Shown: positions 20,558 through 29,609, counted from the first letter of the stretch. The stretch: DNA of 64,000 nucleotides from Nitrosomonadaceae bacterium (GCA_014190895.1 BJGV01000004.1:1-64000); one strand, 5' to 3'. The notes: generated by a model not told the origin, from the letters alone. Made by a program: numbers and translations.

Positions 20558-20989
20558 ATGTATAAAACTCCTATCTCTGTCTTGGTGATCATTTATACTT
20601 CTGATCTACAAGTCCTTTTACTAGAAAGAGCTGATCATAATGGTTATTGGCAATCAGTGACTGGCAGTCAAAATCAGGGTGAGACCTTACTAGAAACGGC
20701 GAGAAGAGAAGTTGTAGAGGAAACAGGACTAGATACCACCTGCTACCATCTCACTAATTGGAATCTCCAGAATCGATATGAAATCTTTAAAGAATGGCGT
20801 TGGCGTTACCACCCAGAGATTACACACAATACCGAACATGTTTTTGGTCTTCTTCTGCCAAAACCAATTTCAGTCACACTATCAACTCAAGAGCATCTGA
20901 GTTTTATCTGGTTACCTTGGCAAGAAGCCGCAAAGAAAGTTTTTTCATCCAGTAATGCGGAAGCAATAAATAGATTAATTCCTGGGTAA
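20558..20989 (+). CDS. nudB: Dihydroneopterin triphosphate diphosphatase (Nudix) NudB
   Basis: 143-residue Nudix hydrolase removing pyrophosphate from dihydroneopterin triphosphate in folate synthesis. The Nudix box is GETLLETARREVVEETGL (about residues 39-56). The ATG at 20558 is chosen over an upstream TTG because AGGA lies 5 nt before it. Position directly after aspS is the conserved context of nudB. Confidence 0.9.
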   Translation: MYKTPISVLVIIYTSDLQVLLLERADHNGYWQSVTGSQNQGETLLETARREVVEETGLDTTCYHLTNWNLQNRYEIFKEWRWRYHPEITHNTEHVFGLLLPKPISVTLSTQEHLSFIWLPWQEAAKKVFSSSNAEAINRLIPG

Positions 20990-21090
20990 ATATAATTTGA
21001 ACAAAGGCTATTAATTTCTAGAGTTTAGAGTACTTGTATCTAATATCTTTATGACATTCAATGCATCCGCTCTCTCAATTTTAAATAATT

Positions 21091-22188
21091 ATGTCAACAC
21101 CAATTATTGATTTTCAGCAATTTAGCGTGCTACAAGATACTGTGTGTGCGCAGCGCATCATAGCGGCCAAGGCTTCTCTGGGGGAACGCGTAACTATCCT
21201 TGCTCATCACTATCAACGTGCAGACGTCTATAAACATGCTAATTTAACTGGTGATTCTCTTAAATTATCACGTCTTGCCGGTCAAACTAAAGCCGAGTAC
21301 TTAGTATTCTGTGGCGTACATTTCATGGCTGAGGTGGCGGATATTCTTTCTAACATTGAACAGATATCTATCTTGCCAGATTTATCAGCTGGCTGCTCAA
21401 TGGCTGATATGGCTAATCTTTCTAAGGTGGAACGAGCCTGGCGCGAATTAGCAGAGGTGATGGATCCAGATGAGACTGTTACGCCAGCAACCTATATTAA
21501 CTCCACTGCAGAACTCAAGGCTTTCTGTGGAATACATGGGGGCATTGTTTGCACTTCCAGTAACGCAGGTAAAATTTTGCAATGGGCATTTTCTCGTAGA
21601 GAAAAAGTGTTGTTCTTTCCAGATCAACACCTAGGACGCTGGAGTGGTCATAAATTAGGTATCCTTCCAGAGGAAATGCCGGTATGGGATTTTGATGAAC
21701 CAATGGGCGGACTCACTCTGCAGCAGATCAAAAAAGCTAAAATTTTGCTATGGAAAGGGCATTGTTCCGTACACCAGATGTTTCAACCACAGCACATAAT
21801 CCGTTTTCGCAATCAATATCCTGATGGATTGGTAATTGCACATCCAGAATGCAGCTTTGAAGTATGCGCCAATTCTGATTATGTTGGCTCTACTGAATTC
21901 ATTATCAATACTATTCGCGAAGCAAAAGAAGGTACCCGCTGGCTAGTGGGGACTGAATTAAATCTAGTCAGTCGTATCGCCGAAGAATTTAAGTCTCATG
22001 GAAAGATTGTGCAATTTATGGCAACAACAATATGTATGTGCTCTACTATGGCCAGAATTGATCCGCAACATTTGGCCTGGACTCTGGAGAATTTATCTGC
22101 AGGGAACGTGGTGAATCAAATTAAAGTTCCGCATTCAGAAATGCAATTTGCAAAAATTGCGCTGGAAAGAATGTTAGAAATTTCTTAG
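21091..22188 (+). CDS. nadA: Quinolinate synthase NadA
   Basis: 365-residue [4Fe-4S] enzyme condensing iminoaspartate with dihydroxyacetone phosphate to quinolinate in NAD synthesis. Three pseudo-repeated domains; the cluster cysteines are in FCGVHFMAEVA, EVCANSDYVGST and TTICMCSTMAR. HHYQRADVY near residue 40 is the substrate-binding start of domain 1. NadB and NadC are not in the window. Confidence 0.95.
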   Translation: MSTPIIDFQQFSVLQDTVCAQRIIAAKASLGERVTILAHHYQRADVYKHANLTGDSLKLSRLAGQTKAEYLVFCGVHFMAEVADILSNIEQISILPDLSAGCSMADMANLSKVERAWRELAEVMDPDETVTPATYINSTAELKAFCGIHGGIVCTSSNAGKILQWAFSRREKVLFFPDQHLGRWSGHKLGILPEEMPVWDFDEPMGGLTLQQIKKAKILLWKGHCSVHQMFQPQHIIRFRNQYPDGLVIAHPECSFEVCANSDYVGSTEFIINTIREAKEGTRWLVGTELNLVSRIAEEFKSHGKIVQFMATTICMCSTMARIDPQHLAWTLENLSAGNVVNQIKVPHSEMQFAKIALERMLEIS

Positions 22189-22455
22189 CACTATAACATC
22201 TCATTAGATGTCATGATATTACCTGTAATGTCCATAATTAATCTTACATTTTGATTAATGACAAGGCGAAAATAATACATAATCGCTTCCCTCAAATTTC
22301 TTGAGACCAGCTTATCCTTCTTCACAAATAACCGGTCCTTAATCACTGGTGTTCACTTTGATGACATTAGTTGTGCGTAAAAAAATATAAACAATTTTTA
22401 CCTTTCTTTGCCTGAGTAGTCTAGTCATGTAATACTACTGACAAAGGGTAATTTC

Positions 22456-23643
22456 ATGAGATCTCTGCATTATACAAACGGTAATCATATTACCCTGTTG
22501 CGCGGTAACACAGAGTATTTCCCTGCATTAGAAACTGCCATCAATAAGGCACATTCTAGGATATACATTGAAACTTATATCTTTGCACATGACAATATTG
22601 GCATCCTTATTATAGAAGCCCTAAAACGGGCAGCAAAACGTGGGGTAATGGTACATCTATTATTAGATGGATTTGGTTCTCAAGATTTTCCGCAAGAAAT
22701 TGTAAAGGAAATGCTTAATGCCAACATACAGGTACTTATATTTAGACAGGAAATCTCTCCATTTAGACTCAGCCGTAACCGACTGCGTCGAATGCATCGT
22801 AAATTAGCCGTAATAGATGGGGACATCGCTTTTATCGGGGGAATTAACATCATTGATGATCCCCGCAGTCCAAAATTATTGTCACCTCGTTTAGATTTTG
22901 CAATTTCCATCGTGGGACCACTGCAGTTTGAGATTTATCTGGCTGCTAAACATTTATGGATGCTGGTAGCATGGGCACGCTTCAAAAAACGCTGGACAGA
23001 TGACCCTCCAATGTTATACCAAACTAGAAAATCTTTAAGTAATCAACGCGGAGCGCTCTTAATACGGGATAATTTTCATCACAGACATGATATAGAAGAG
23101 GCTTATCTTGATGCCATTACTAAAGCATCTAGCGAAATTATTATTGCCAATGCCTATTTCTTACCCGGGACCAATTTCCGTCGGGCTCTTAATAACGCCG
23201 CCAAACGTGGTGTGAATGTAACACTTCTGTTGCAAGGAATAACAGAACATCCCTTACAGTATTATGCTACGCATGCACTTTATGACAATCTATTAAGTGC
23301 CGGTATTAAAATTTATGAATACAACCATAGTTATTTACATGCAAAGGTAGCGGTAATCGATCGATGTTGGTCTACTGTTGGCTCTTCTAATATTGACCCC
23401 TTCAGTTTACTGCTGGCACGAGAAGCTAATGTTGTGGTAGTAGATAAGTCATTTGCAACAGAGTTACAAATGACTCTAACGCATTTAATAGATCATGAGG
23501 CAGTGGAAGTATTCCGAGAAAAATGGAAAAAAAAATCTTGGTTCAGTCGTATAGTTAATTGGGCAAGCTATTACATAATACGTATTCTTTGGAGTCTCGT
23601 AGGCTACAATCAAGAAAATAATAACGCTAATAGTAAAAAATAA
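22456..23643 (+). CDS. clsB: Cardiolipin synthase B-like (phospholipase D superfamily)
   Basis: 395-residue membrane-associated enzyme with two HKD motifs: HRKLAVIDGDIAFIGG (about 113) and HAKVAVIDRCWSTVGSSNID (about 296). It makes cardiolipin from phosphatidylglycerol and a second phospholipid. It lacks the two N-terminal membrane segments of ClsA, which fits ClsB; a hydrophobic patch near the C-terminus (about 363-385) may aid membrane contact. The 267-bp upstream gap shows no clear promoter. Confidence 0.88.
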   Translation: MRSLHYTNGNHITLLRGNTEYFPALETAINKAHSRIYIETYIFAHDNIGILIIEALKRAAKRGVMVHLLLDGFGSQDFPQEIVKEMLNANIQVLIFRQEISPFRLSRNRLRRMHRKLAVIDGDIAFIGGINIIDDPRSPKLLSPRLDFAISIVGPLQFEIYLAAKHLWMLVAWARFKKRWTDDPPMLYQTRKSLSNQRGALLIRDNFHHRHDIEEAYLDAITKASSEIIIANAYFLPGTNFRRALNNAAKRGVNVTLLLQGITEHPLQYYATHALYDNLLSAGIKIYEYNHSYLHAKVAVIDRCWSTVGSSNIDPFSLLLAREANVVVVDKSFATELQMTLTHLIDHEAVEVFREKWKKKSWFSRIVNWASYYIIRILWSLVGYNQENNNANSKK

Positions 23644-23735
23644 TTAAACCGTAGATAATCTTATAAATTATCAGATTCATAATTGCGTTATCAAAATACA
23701 AATAGATTTTCTTCGCTTATTAAATCGAAATTATA

Positions 23736-24782
23736 GTGACACCAAAAATACTTCAGGAAATTGTCTCTGCCACTAAAGTCTTGCAAGCTGGCGGAGTAGT
23801 AGCCTTTCCAACAGAGACCGTCTATGGATTGGGTGCGGATGTCTCTAATGCGCTGGCAGTAAATCGTATATTTGAAATAAAAGGAAGACCCCCAAACCAT
23901 CCACTCATTGTTCATTTTTCTAATATATCTAACCTTCAACACTGGACGCAGGAAGTACCAGAAGCAGCTTGGAAATTGGCTGAGCACTTTTGGCCGGGTC
24001 CTTTGACACTAATTCTACCTCGTGGTAAACACATATTACCGATCGTCACTGGCGGGCAAAATATGGTGGGGCTCAGAATACCTAATCACCCCATCGCACT
24101 TGCTTTACTAGAATCATTAGGAGCCACGGGGGCTCTTGCAGCCCCCTCAGCAAATCGCTTTGGACGCATCAGTCCTACTACAGCAGCTCACGTAACTGAA
24201 GAATTAGGTAGCGCGGTAGATATGATCTTAGATGGCGGTGCATGTAAAGTTGGTCTTGAAAGCACGATTGTTAGTTTTAATGGCAAGACCCCCACCGTAC
24301 TGAGGCCAGGTGGAATTCCATTGGCAGCACTAGCAGATATACTGAATGAGAATATTGCTCTTTCGAGAACAGAAGACTCTGCTATACGTGTATCTGGTAC
24401 TCTTGCCTCTCATTACGCTCCATTGACACCGCTCGAAATTTGTACAACCAAATTTCTACCACAGCGGGTACGGGAGCTGAAAGAACAAGGGTTACATGTA
24501 GCGCTGATAGGATGGTCAACGGAAATATACCAAATCTTCCTAAATATGAAAGCTATTCATTATTGCTCCTTACCTCAAGAATCAGTAGCCTATGGCAGAA
24601 AGCTTTATGCAACCTTACGACGATTCGACAATGAACACTTTGATCGGTTACTAGTAGAGGCTCCTCCTAACAGGCCCGCTTGGCTTGCAATCATAGATCG
24701 CTTACAACGCGCAAGTCACGCGCTAAAAATTAACACCGAGATTGATGATCATAATACAAAAAATTTAAAAGATTCTAAATGA
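23736..24782 (+). CDS. L-threonylcarbamoyladenylate synthase (Sua5/TsaC type)
   Basis: 348 residues: a YrdC/TsaC catalytic domain (about 8-205; FPTETVYGLGAD, EIKGRPPNHPLIVH, SANRFGRISPT) followed by a Sua5 C-terminal domain. It makes threonylcarbamoyl-AMP for the t6A37 modification of ANN-decoding tRNAs. The two-domain length indicates a Sua5-type protein rather than the short TsaC. It starts with GTG and overlaps cbbY by 4 bp. Confidence 0.92.
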   Translation: MTPKILQEIVSATKVLQAGGVVAFPTETVYGLGADVSNALAVNRIFEIKGRPPNHPLIVHFSNISNLQHWTQEVPEAAWKLAEHFWPGPLTLILPRGKHILPIVTGGQNMVGLRIPNHPIALALLESLGATGALAAPSANRFGRISPTTAAHVTEELGSAVDMILDGGACKVGLESTIVSFNGKTPTVLRPGGIPLAALADILNENIALSRTEDSAIRVSGTLASHYAPLTPLEICTTKFLPQRVRELKEQGLHVALIGWSTEIYQIFLNMKAIHYCSLPQESVAYGRKLYATLRRFDNEHFDRLLVEAPPNRPAWLAIIDRLQRASHALKINTEIDDHNTKNLKDSK

Positions 24783-25564
24783 AAAACATTAATCACCGAG
24801 AGATTCGCGCGGTACTGTTTGATGTTGATGGCACCCTTGCAGATACGGAGCGCGATGGTCACCGTCTTGCCTTCAATGCCGCATTTTCGGATTTTGGCCT
24901 TACATGGCACTGGGATATTGAGCTCTATGGAAAATTACTAATAATCACTGGTGGAAAAGAACGTATCTTGCATTACATTAGGGAGCATGCTCCCAATAAC
25001 TTAGATATGAATAATCTGGATGGTTGGATCGCTAATTTACATAAAGCAAAGACTGGTCACTTTGTTACCTTGTTAGAAAGCGGTAAAATCTCTTTACGTC
25101 CAGGGGTTATACGCTTAATCCAAGAATTGCGCCATGCTAAAATAAAAATTGCAATTGCGACTACTACTACAGCTGAGAATGTCATTACCCTACTTAAATC
25201 TACTTTAGGAACGGACTCCCCTGGCTGGTTTGATGTCATTGGTGCGGGTGATATTGTATCTGGCAAAAAACCTGCCCCAGATATCTATATCTGGGTACTT
25301 CAGCAACTTGGAATACCGGCGCAACAATGTATCGCGATAGAGGATTCGGAAAATGGTCTCAAAGCCTCAATTGCAGCAGGTATCAGCACAATAATTACAG
25401 TTAACGATTTTACTCATCTACAGAACTTTAGTGGCGCTGCGGTAGTTTTATCTGACCTTGGAGAACCGAAACAACCGTTCACCAAACTAGCTGGAAATGC
25501 GCATGGCAGTGAATGGGTAGACAGGCAAATGCTAACAAGAATTCTAAATGAGTTCAGTGCCTAA
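24779..25564 (+). CDS. cbbY: HAD phosphatase, CbbY type
   Basis: 261-residue HAD-superfamily phosphatase. Motif 1 is DVDGTLADTE (nucleophile D15, acid D17), motif 3 lysine in SGKKPAPDIY, motif 4 IEDSENG. The stretch GHRLAFNAAFSDFGLTWHWD plus TGGKERI is characteristic of CbbY, which removes xylulose 1,5-bisphosphate, an inhibitor of Rubisco. That suggests a Calvin-cycle organism, though no Rubisco gene is in the window. A generic phosphoglycolate-phosphatase-like role is the alternative. It is the last native gene before the purEK cassette. Confidence 0.82.
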   Translation: MKNINHREIRAVLFDVDGTLADTERDGHRLAFNAAFSDFGLTWHWDIELYGKLLIITGGKERILHYIREHAPNNLDMNNLDGWIANLHKAKTGHFVTLLESGKISLRPGVIRLIQELRHAKIKIAIATTTTAENVITLLKSTLGTDSPGWFDVIGAGDIVSGKKPAPDIYIWVLQQLGIPAQQCIAIEDSENGLKASIAAGISTIITVNDFTHLQNFSGAAVVLSDLGEPKQPFTKLAGNAHGSEWVDRQMLTRILNEFSA

Positions 25565-25606
25565 TAAATTATTTGCATAGCAATAGTTTTCAACTGATAG
25601 AAGAAT

Positions 25607-25788
25607 ACCCAGAGAGAATGCTAAAAGGATTATCTTTGAATACATTGAAGTGTTTTATAATCGCATTCGGCGACATGCAAGAATTGGCAATCAAATGCCT
25701 ACTGACTTCGCCAATATGTATTACATTAACAATCAAATTGTTGCATAATTATGATGACTTGCCCGTCCACTAAATCGGGTCTAGCTCA
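25607..25788 (+). repeat. IS3-family 3' end, copy 1 (transposase remnant plus terminus)
   Basis: Codons 25608-25748 read as the last 46 residues of an IS3-family OrfB transposase; recognisable pieces are FEYIEVFYNRIRRHARIGNQ and MPTDFANMYY, ending in TAA. The 40 bp after the stop end in TCTAGCTCA, the element's presumed right terminus. A further about 20 bp on the left (from 25587) may also be transposase-derived. Identical to copy 2 over all 182 bp. A longer plus-strand frame over this stretch (25573-25773) is out of frame with the transposase and is not a gene. Confidence 0.85.
25726..25755 (+). promoter_or_regulatory. Outward promoter candidate in IS end copy 1, towards purE
   Basis: TTAACA (25726-25731, five of six) and TATGAT (25750-25755, five of six) are 18 bp apart and point at purE, 98 bp downstream. 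They overlap the last transposase codons. Confidence 0.45.
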
Positions 25789-25853
25789 AGAGAATATGGA
25801 GAAATTAGCCTCCAAGGATAACAGTCTCCGCAACTAAACCAGCGAGGTATTAA

Positions 25854-26345
25854 ATGAAAATACCGTTAGTCGGCATCATCATGGGCAGCAGCAGCGACTG
25901 GGAAGTAATGCAGCATGCGGCGAGTATATTGAAGGATTTTGGCGTACCTTATGAAGCTCAGGTGGTTTCGGCCCATCGCACCCCGGACCGTATGTTCGAG
26001 TATGCAGATACCGCAATCGAGCGCGGACTCAAATGTATTATCGCTGGCGCCGGTGGCGCAGCACACCTCCCCGGGATGATCGCCGCCAAAACTACCCTGC
26101 CGGTGCTGGGTGTACCGGTTACTTCCAAGCAATTGCAAAGCCTCGATTCTCTTCTTTCCATCGTGCAGATGCCCAAAGGTATTCCCGTCGCCACTTTCGC
26201 TATCGGCGAGGCGGGGGCGGCAAACGCCGGTTTGTTTGCTATTGCCCTGCTCGCGCTCTCCGATCCGACGATGGCCGAGCAGCTTGAGGCCTTTCGCAAA
26301 ATGCAGGCAGAAAAGGTCAAGGCGATGACGCTTCCAAAATTATGA
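25854..26345 (+). CDS. purE: N5-carboxyaminoimidazole ribonucleotide mutase PurE
   Basis: 163-residue class I PurE converting N5-CAIR to CAIR in purine synthesis. [24 protein letters not shown] and [13 protein letters not shown] are the conserved active-site segments. GCGAGG, about 6 nt upstream of the ATG, is a plausible ribosome binding site. It is complete and GC-rich, unlike its surroundings, and shares its reading frame and end motif with the purE relic at 27807-27899. It overlaps purK by 4 bp (ATGA). The foreign origin is inferred from composition and the flanking repeats. Confidence 0.95.
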   Translation: MKIPLVGIIMGSSSDWEVMQHAASILKDFGVPYEAQVVSAHRTPDRMFEYADTAIERGLKCIIAGAGGAAHLPGMIAAKTTLPVLGVPVTSKQLQSLDSLLSIVQMPKGIPVATFAIGEAGAANAGLFAIALLALSDPTMAEQLEAFRKMQAEKVKAMTLPKL

Positions 26346-27511
26346 GCATCATGCCAGGAGCGATGCTAGGCCTCCTGGGCGGCGGCCAGCTGGGGCGCAT
26401 GTTCACCATGGCGGCGCAAAGCATGGGCTACCGCATCACTGTGCTGGATCCGGCTAATAACAGCCCCGCAGGCAACGTGGCCGACCGGCATTTGCGAGCC
26501 GATTACCTTGATAGCTACGCTTTACGTGAGCTGGCCTCCACCTGCACTGGTATTACCACCGAATTCGAAAACGTGCCGGCGGAGTCGCTTAAAATTCTGA
26601 CTGAACATTGTGTCGTCAGCCCCCCTGCGGGCAGCGTGGCCATCACCCAGGATCGCATTCTGGAGAAAAAGTTTCTAGTGGCCAATGGTTTTGCGGTTAC
26701 ACCGTTTGCAGTGGTCCAGAACTCCAGTGAAATGCTGTCGCAAACGCATCCGGAGCTGTTTCCAGGCATTCTCAAAGTAAGCCGCCTCGGTTACGACGGC
26801 AAGGGTCAGGCGCGGATCGACAACGCGGCGAAACTTGATGCGGCATTCGCCGACATGAAGCGGGAGCCATGCGTACTGGAACAATTGCTGCTGCTGGATA
26901 ACGAAGTTTCGGTCGTGGTGGCGCGTGGATTTGATGGTGAGGTAGTTGCATTCCTAGCAGCGGAAAACCATCATCGCCACGGCATTCTTGATGTCAGCAT
27001 CGTCCCCGCCAGAGTATCCCCGGCGATTGTCCGGGATGCATGCGACACCGCGATCCGAGTTGCCGAGAAGCTCGACTACCACGGCGTATTATGCGTGGAA
27101 TTTTTTGTACTGGCCGATGGCCGCCTGTTGGTAAACGAGATCGCGCCACGCCCGCATAACAGTGGTCATTACACGCTGGATGCGTGCGTTACTTCCCAGT
27201 TCGAACAACAAGTGCGAGTACTCTGTGGCCTGCCGCTGGGTGCCACCGCAATGCAGGGAGCGGCGGTGATGGTAAATTTGCTGGGCGATTTGTGGCGGCG
27301 GGGAGAACCGAAATGGAAAGAGGTGTTGCGGCATCCCCATGTCAAACTGCACTTATACGGCAAGCTCGATGCCCGGCCTGGAAGAAAAATGGGTCACTAC
27401 ACCGTGCTCGCCGGAACCACTGAAGCTGCGTTGCGGCTGGCGCTGGAAATCAAGCTGTCGCTAGCAGCTTGTCGGACTTCTCGCATTAAAAAACCACTAA
27501 AAATCTCCTGA
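26342..27511 (+). CDS. purK: N5-carboxyaminoimidazole ribonucleotide synthase PurK
   Basis: 389-residue ATP-grasp enzyme carboxylating AIR with bicarbonate and [18 protein letters not shown] opens the pre-ATP-grasp domain, [11 protein letters not shown] and [15 protein letters not shown] mark the substrate and ATP sites, and [17 protein letters not shown] the metal site. Translationally coupled to purE, and GC-rich like it until about codon 380, where AT-rich sequence resumes. No native purK relic is seen in the window. Confidence 0.95.
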   Translation: MSIMPGAMLGLLGGGQLGRMFTMAAQSMGYRITVLDPANNSPAGNVADRHLRADYLDSYALRELASTCTGITTEFENVPAESLKILTEHCVVSPPAGSVAITQDRILEKKFLVANGFAVTPFAVVQNSSEMLSQTHPELFPGILKVSRLGYDGKGQARIDNAAKLDAAFADMKREPCVLEQLLLLDNEVSVVVARGFDGEVVAFLAAENHHRHGILDVSIVPARVSPAIVRDACDTAIRVAEKLDYHGVLCVEFFVLADGRLLVNEIAPRPHNSGHYTLDACVTSQFEQQVRVLCGLPLGATAMQGAAVMVNLLGDLWRRGEPKWKEVLRHPHVKLHLYGKLDARPGRKMGHYTVLAGTTEAALRLALEIKLSLAACRTSRIKKPLKIS

Positions 27512-27624
27512 ATTAGCATTGTTAATATGATATAACTCGCGTTAAATCATACTGTTAAGCTACTTTCGACATGAGCTGATTCAAGCCGATCAAACGCGAC
27601 ATGAACTGCCTGTTCCCGCCTTTA
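27512..27624. other. Intergenic stretch after purK, source unknown
   Basis: 113 bp between purK and IS copy 2. It contains two imperfect 12-bp repeats of CGACATGAGCTG / CGACATGAACTG about 35 bp apart (27568 and 27599). No gene or terminator could be identified, and in the transposase frame a TAA lies immediately before copy 2, so the transposase does not extend into it. Confidence 0.5.
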
Positions 27625-27806
27625 ACCCAGAGAGAATGCTAAAAGGATTATCTTTGAATACATTGAAGTGTTTTATAATCGCATTCGGCGACATGCAAGA
27701 ATTGGCAATCAAATGCCTACTGACTTCGCCAATATGTATTACATTAACAATCAAATTGTTGCATAATTATGATGACTTGCCCGTCCACTAAATCGGGTCT
27801 AGCTCA
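27625..27806 (+). repeat. IS3-family 3' end, copy 2
   Basis: Identical over 182 bp to 25607-25788 and in the same orientation, with the same transposase tail (27626-27766) and the same terminus ending TCTAGCTCA. Immediately after the final A (27806) the sequence is the purE relic, so this end marks an insertion point inside the former purE gene. Confidence 0.85.
27744..27773 (+). promoter_or_regulatory. Outward promoter candidate in IS end copy 2, towards purC
   Basis: TTAACA (27744-27749) and TATGAT (27768-27773), 18 bp apart, are the same as in copy 1 and point towards purC about 133 bp downstream. This could have rescued purC expression after the native purE promoter was lost. Confidence 0.45.
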
Positions 27807-27899
27807 CTATCCGATCCAATCATAGCTCACCAACTTAAAATTTTCCGTGAACAACAAGTGGAAAAAGTTAAAGCGATGACTCTTCCTATACTTGGATAA
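27807..27899 (+). pseudogene. 3' relic of the native purE
   Basis: 30 sense codons plus TAA read LSDPIIAHQL then [20 protein letters not shown]. This aligns without gaps to the end of the intact purE ([10 protein letters not shown] then [19 protein letters not shown]). Its codons are AT-rich like the rest of the chromosome. The 5' part is absent; the sequence begins exactly at the IS terminus. It ends 7 bp before the purC ATG, showing that the original order was purE-purC. Confidence 0.85.
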
Positions 27900-27906
27900 A
27901 CACAAC

Positions 27907-28800
27907 ATGAATTTATCTGAAACAACATTACTCGAGTCTAGTCTCACTAGCTTAGAATTCTTGCACCGTGGCAAGGTGCGTGATATTTACGCAATTGATC
28001 AGGATAAATTACTAATTATTCAGACTGACAGACTATCGGCATTTGATATGATTTTACCAACACCAGTACCCGGCAAGGGCAGAATACTAACTGCTATGTC
28101 TAACTTCTGGTTCAATAAACTCAATCACATTATTCCTAATCACCTCACTGACCTATTACCCGAGTCGATGGTAACATCTGCAGAGCGGGATCAAGTGACC
28201 AAACGAGCATTTGTAGTAAAACGACTGAAACCGTTACCAATAGAAGCTATTGTGCGAGGCTATGTAGTTGGTTCTGGATGGAAAGATTATCAAAGAACCG
28301 GTATGATAGGCGGCATTAAACTCCCAGCTAAATTACAAGAAGCAGAAAAATTACCAGATGGAGCAATCTTCACACCTTCCACTAAGGCAGCCATGGGGGC
28401 TCATGATGAAAATATTACTTTTGCCGAAGCAGGGAAGCTCTTAGGATATGATTTAGCTTTACAGATTCAAAATAAGGCTCTTGCTCTCTACACCGAAGCA
28501 GCCGATTATGCTGCAAAAAAAGGAATTATCATCGCCGATACTAAATTTGAATTTGGCCAAGATAATACGGGGAAACTCTATCTCATTGATGAAGTACTAA
28601 CCCCTGACTCATCTCGTTTTTGGCCAATTGACCAGTATGTCTCTGGAAAAAATCCACCCAGTTATGATAAACAATTTGTGCGGGACTGGCTAGAAACTCA
28701 AGACTGGAACAAGCAAGCTCCCGCTCCAGCATTACCTCCGGATATCCTTGCTAAAACATCTGAAAAATATCAAGAGGCTTTAAAAAAATTGATAGGGTAA
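27907..28800 (+). CDS. purC: SAICAR synthase PurC
   Basis: 297 residues from the ATG at 27907; an upstream TTG at 27892 lies inside the purE relic and is less likely. PurC joins CAIR and aspartate using ATP. Motifs are [45 protein letters not shown] and [15 protein letters not shown]. It has the host's AT-rich composition. With purE and purK it forms three consecutive steps to SAICAR, so the foreign genes remain in pathway context. Confidence 0.95.
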   Translation: MNLSETTLLESSLTSLEFLHRGKVRDIYAIDQDKLLIIQTDRLSAFDMILPTPVPGKGRILTAMSNFWFNKLNHIIPNHLTDLLPESMVTSAERDQVTKRAFVVKRLKPLPIEAIVRGYVVGSGWKDYQRTGMIGGIKLPAKLQEAEKLPDGAIFTPSTKAAMGAHDENITFAEAGKLLGYDLALQIQNKALALYTEAADYAAKKGIIIADTKFEFGQDNTGKLYLIDEVLTPDSSRFWPIDQYVSGKNPPSYDKQFVRDWLETQDWNKQAPAPALPPDILAKTSEKYQEALKKLIG

Positions 28801-28811
28801 TAAACTTATTA

Positions 28812-29609
28812 CTATAAAATTCCAATTAACATCTTAGTTCCCAGTGAATAAAGTAACAATACAAAAATATTCTTAATCATTTTAGTCGGCATAATGTGTA
28901 CAGTTCTTGCACCCAAAGATGCTGTCAATATACTGGCTATACCCATCCATCCGAGTGCCGGTAAATAAACATAACCAAGACTATATTCCGGTAGCGCTTG
29001 GGATTGAAGCATGCCATTAACAACGTAGCCAATTGTCCCTGCTAAGGCAATAGGAAGACCCATTGCAGCTGCAGTACCGATAGCATGCTGTAGTTTGACA
29101 TTGCAAAGAGAGAGAAATGGAACGGTTAGCAGACCCCCGCCAATAGCAACTAGACTAGAAATTCCCCCGATTAGATTACCGGCTATAAACATCTTTATCT
29201 TATGCGTAAAATTATAGTTTGATCCAGGGACTATCCCAAATAATAATTGAGTGGCAGCGCAATAGGTAAACACAATAAAAATAATACTAAGGAACTTAGT
29301 AGAAATAACTCCTGCCAGTGTTGCACCACTCAATGCACCAATAATAGTACCAGGTGTCATATTCTTTACTATCAACCAATTTACTGCGCCATGGGCATGA
29401 TGGGTACGTAGACTGGCAATAGAACTAAAAAAAATTGCTGCCATGGAGGTACCGAGAGCCAGATGCAGAATGTGATCGGGCGGGAAATTCTGAGCACCGA
29501 AAATAAGAGTTAATATCGGCACCATAATGAGTCCGCCGCCAATACCCAACAAGCCAGCAAAGAAGCCAACAATAGAACCTAGAAATAAATAACCTAACCA
29601 CCATTCCAT
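28812..29609 (-). CDS. TauE/SafE family membrane transporter
   Basis: 265-residue protein with about eight membrane segments and the paired glycine motifs GFFAGLLGIGGGLIMVP (about 15-31) and SSLVAIGGGLLTVPFL (about 151-166) of the TauE/SafE (sulfite exporter-like) family. Substrates in the family include sulfite, sulfoacetate and other organosulfur anions; none can be assigned. Converges on purC with an 11-bp gap. Confidence 0.88.
   Translation of the reverse strand: MEWWLGYLFLGSIVGFFAGLLGIGGGLIMVPILTLIFGAQNFPPDHILHLALGTSMAAIFFSSIASLRTHHAHGAVNWLIVKNMTPGTIIGALSGATLAGVISTKFLSIIFIVFTYCAATQLLFGIVPGSNYNFTHKIKMFIAGNLIGGISSLVAIGGGLLTVPFLSLCNVKLQHAIGTAAAMGLPIALAGTIGYVVNGMLQSQALPEYSLGYVYLPALGWMGIASILTASLGARTVHIMPTKMIKNIFVLLLYSLGTKMLIGIL

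Larger units (their letters stand above)
25607..27806 (+). mobile_element. Foreign purEK cassette bounded by IS3-family ends
   Basis: Two identical 182-bp direct repeats (25607-25788 and 27625-27806) enclose a GC-rich purE-purK pair. Sampled lines give 62% GC inside (26221-26280) against 37% in purC (28441-28500). Each repeat is the 3' end of an IS3-family transposase with its terminus, and the right repeat abuts a relic of another purE. The unit looks like an IS-mediated or homologous insertion that replaced the resident purE. No intact transposase remains, so it is probably no longer mobile. Confidence 0.8.

Noticed and set aside
23691..23987. 98-codon minus-strand frame over tsaC
   Set aside because: It lies antisense to the clearly conserved N-terminal domain of the Sua5/TsaC protein and has no recognisable domain.
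25573..25773. 66-codon plus-strand open frame before purE
   Set aside because: It overlaps IS end copy 1 in a different frame from the recognisable transposase tail, and the second copy of the same repeat does not carry it as a gene.
28797..28812. Terminator hairpin GTAATAA/TTATTAC at the purC stop
   Set aside because: The loop would be only two bases and the stem is all A-T, so it is unlikely to be stable.
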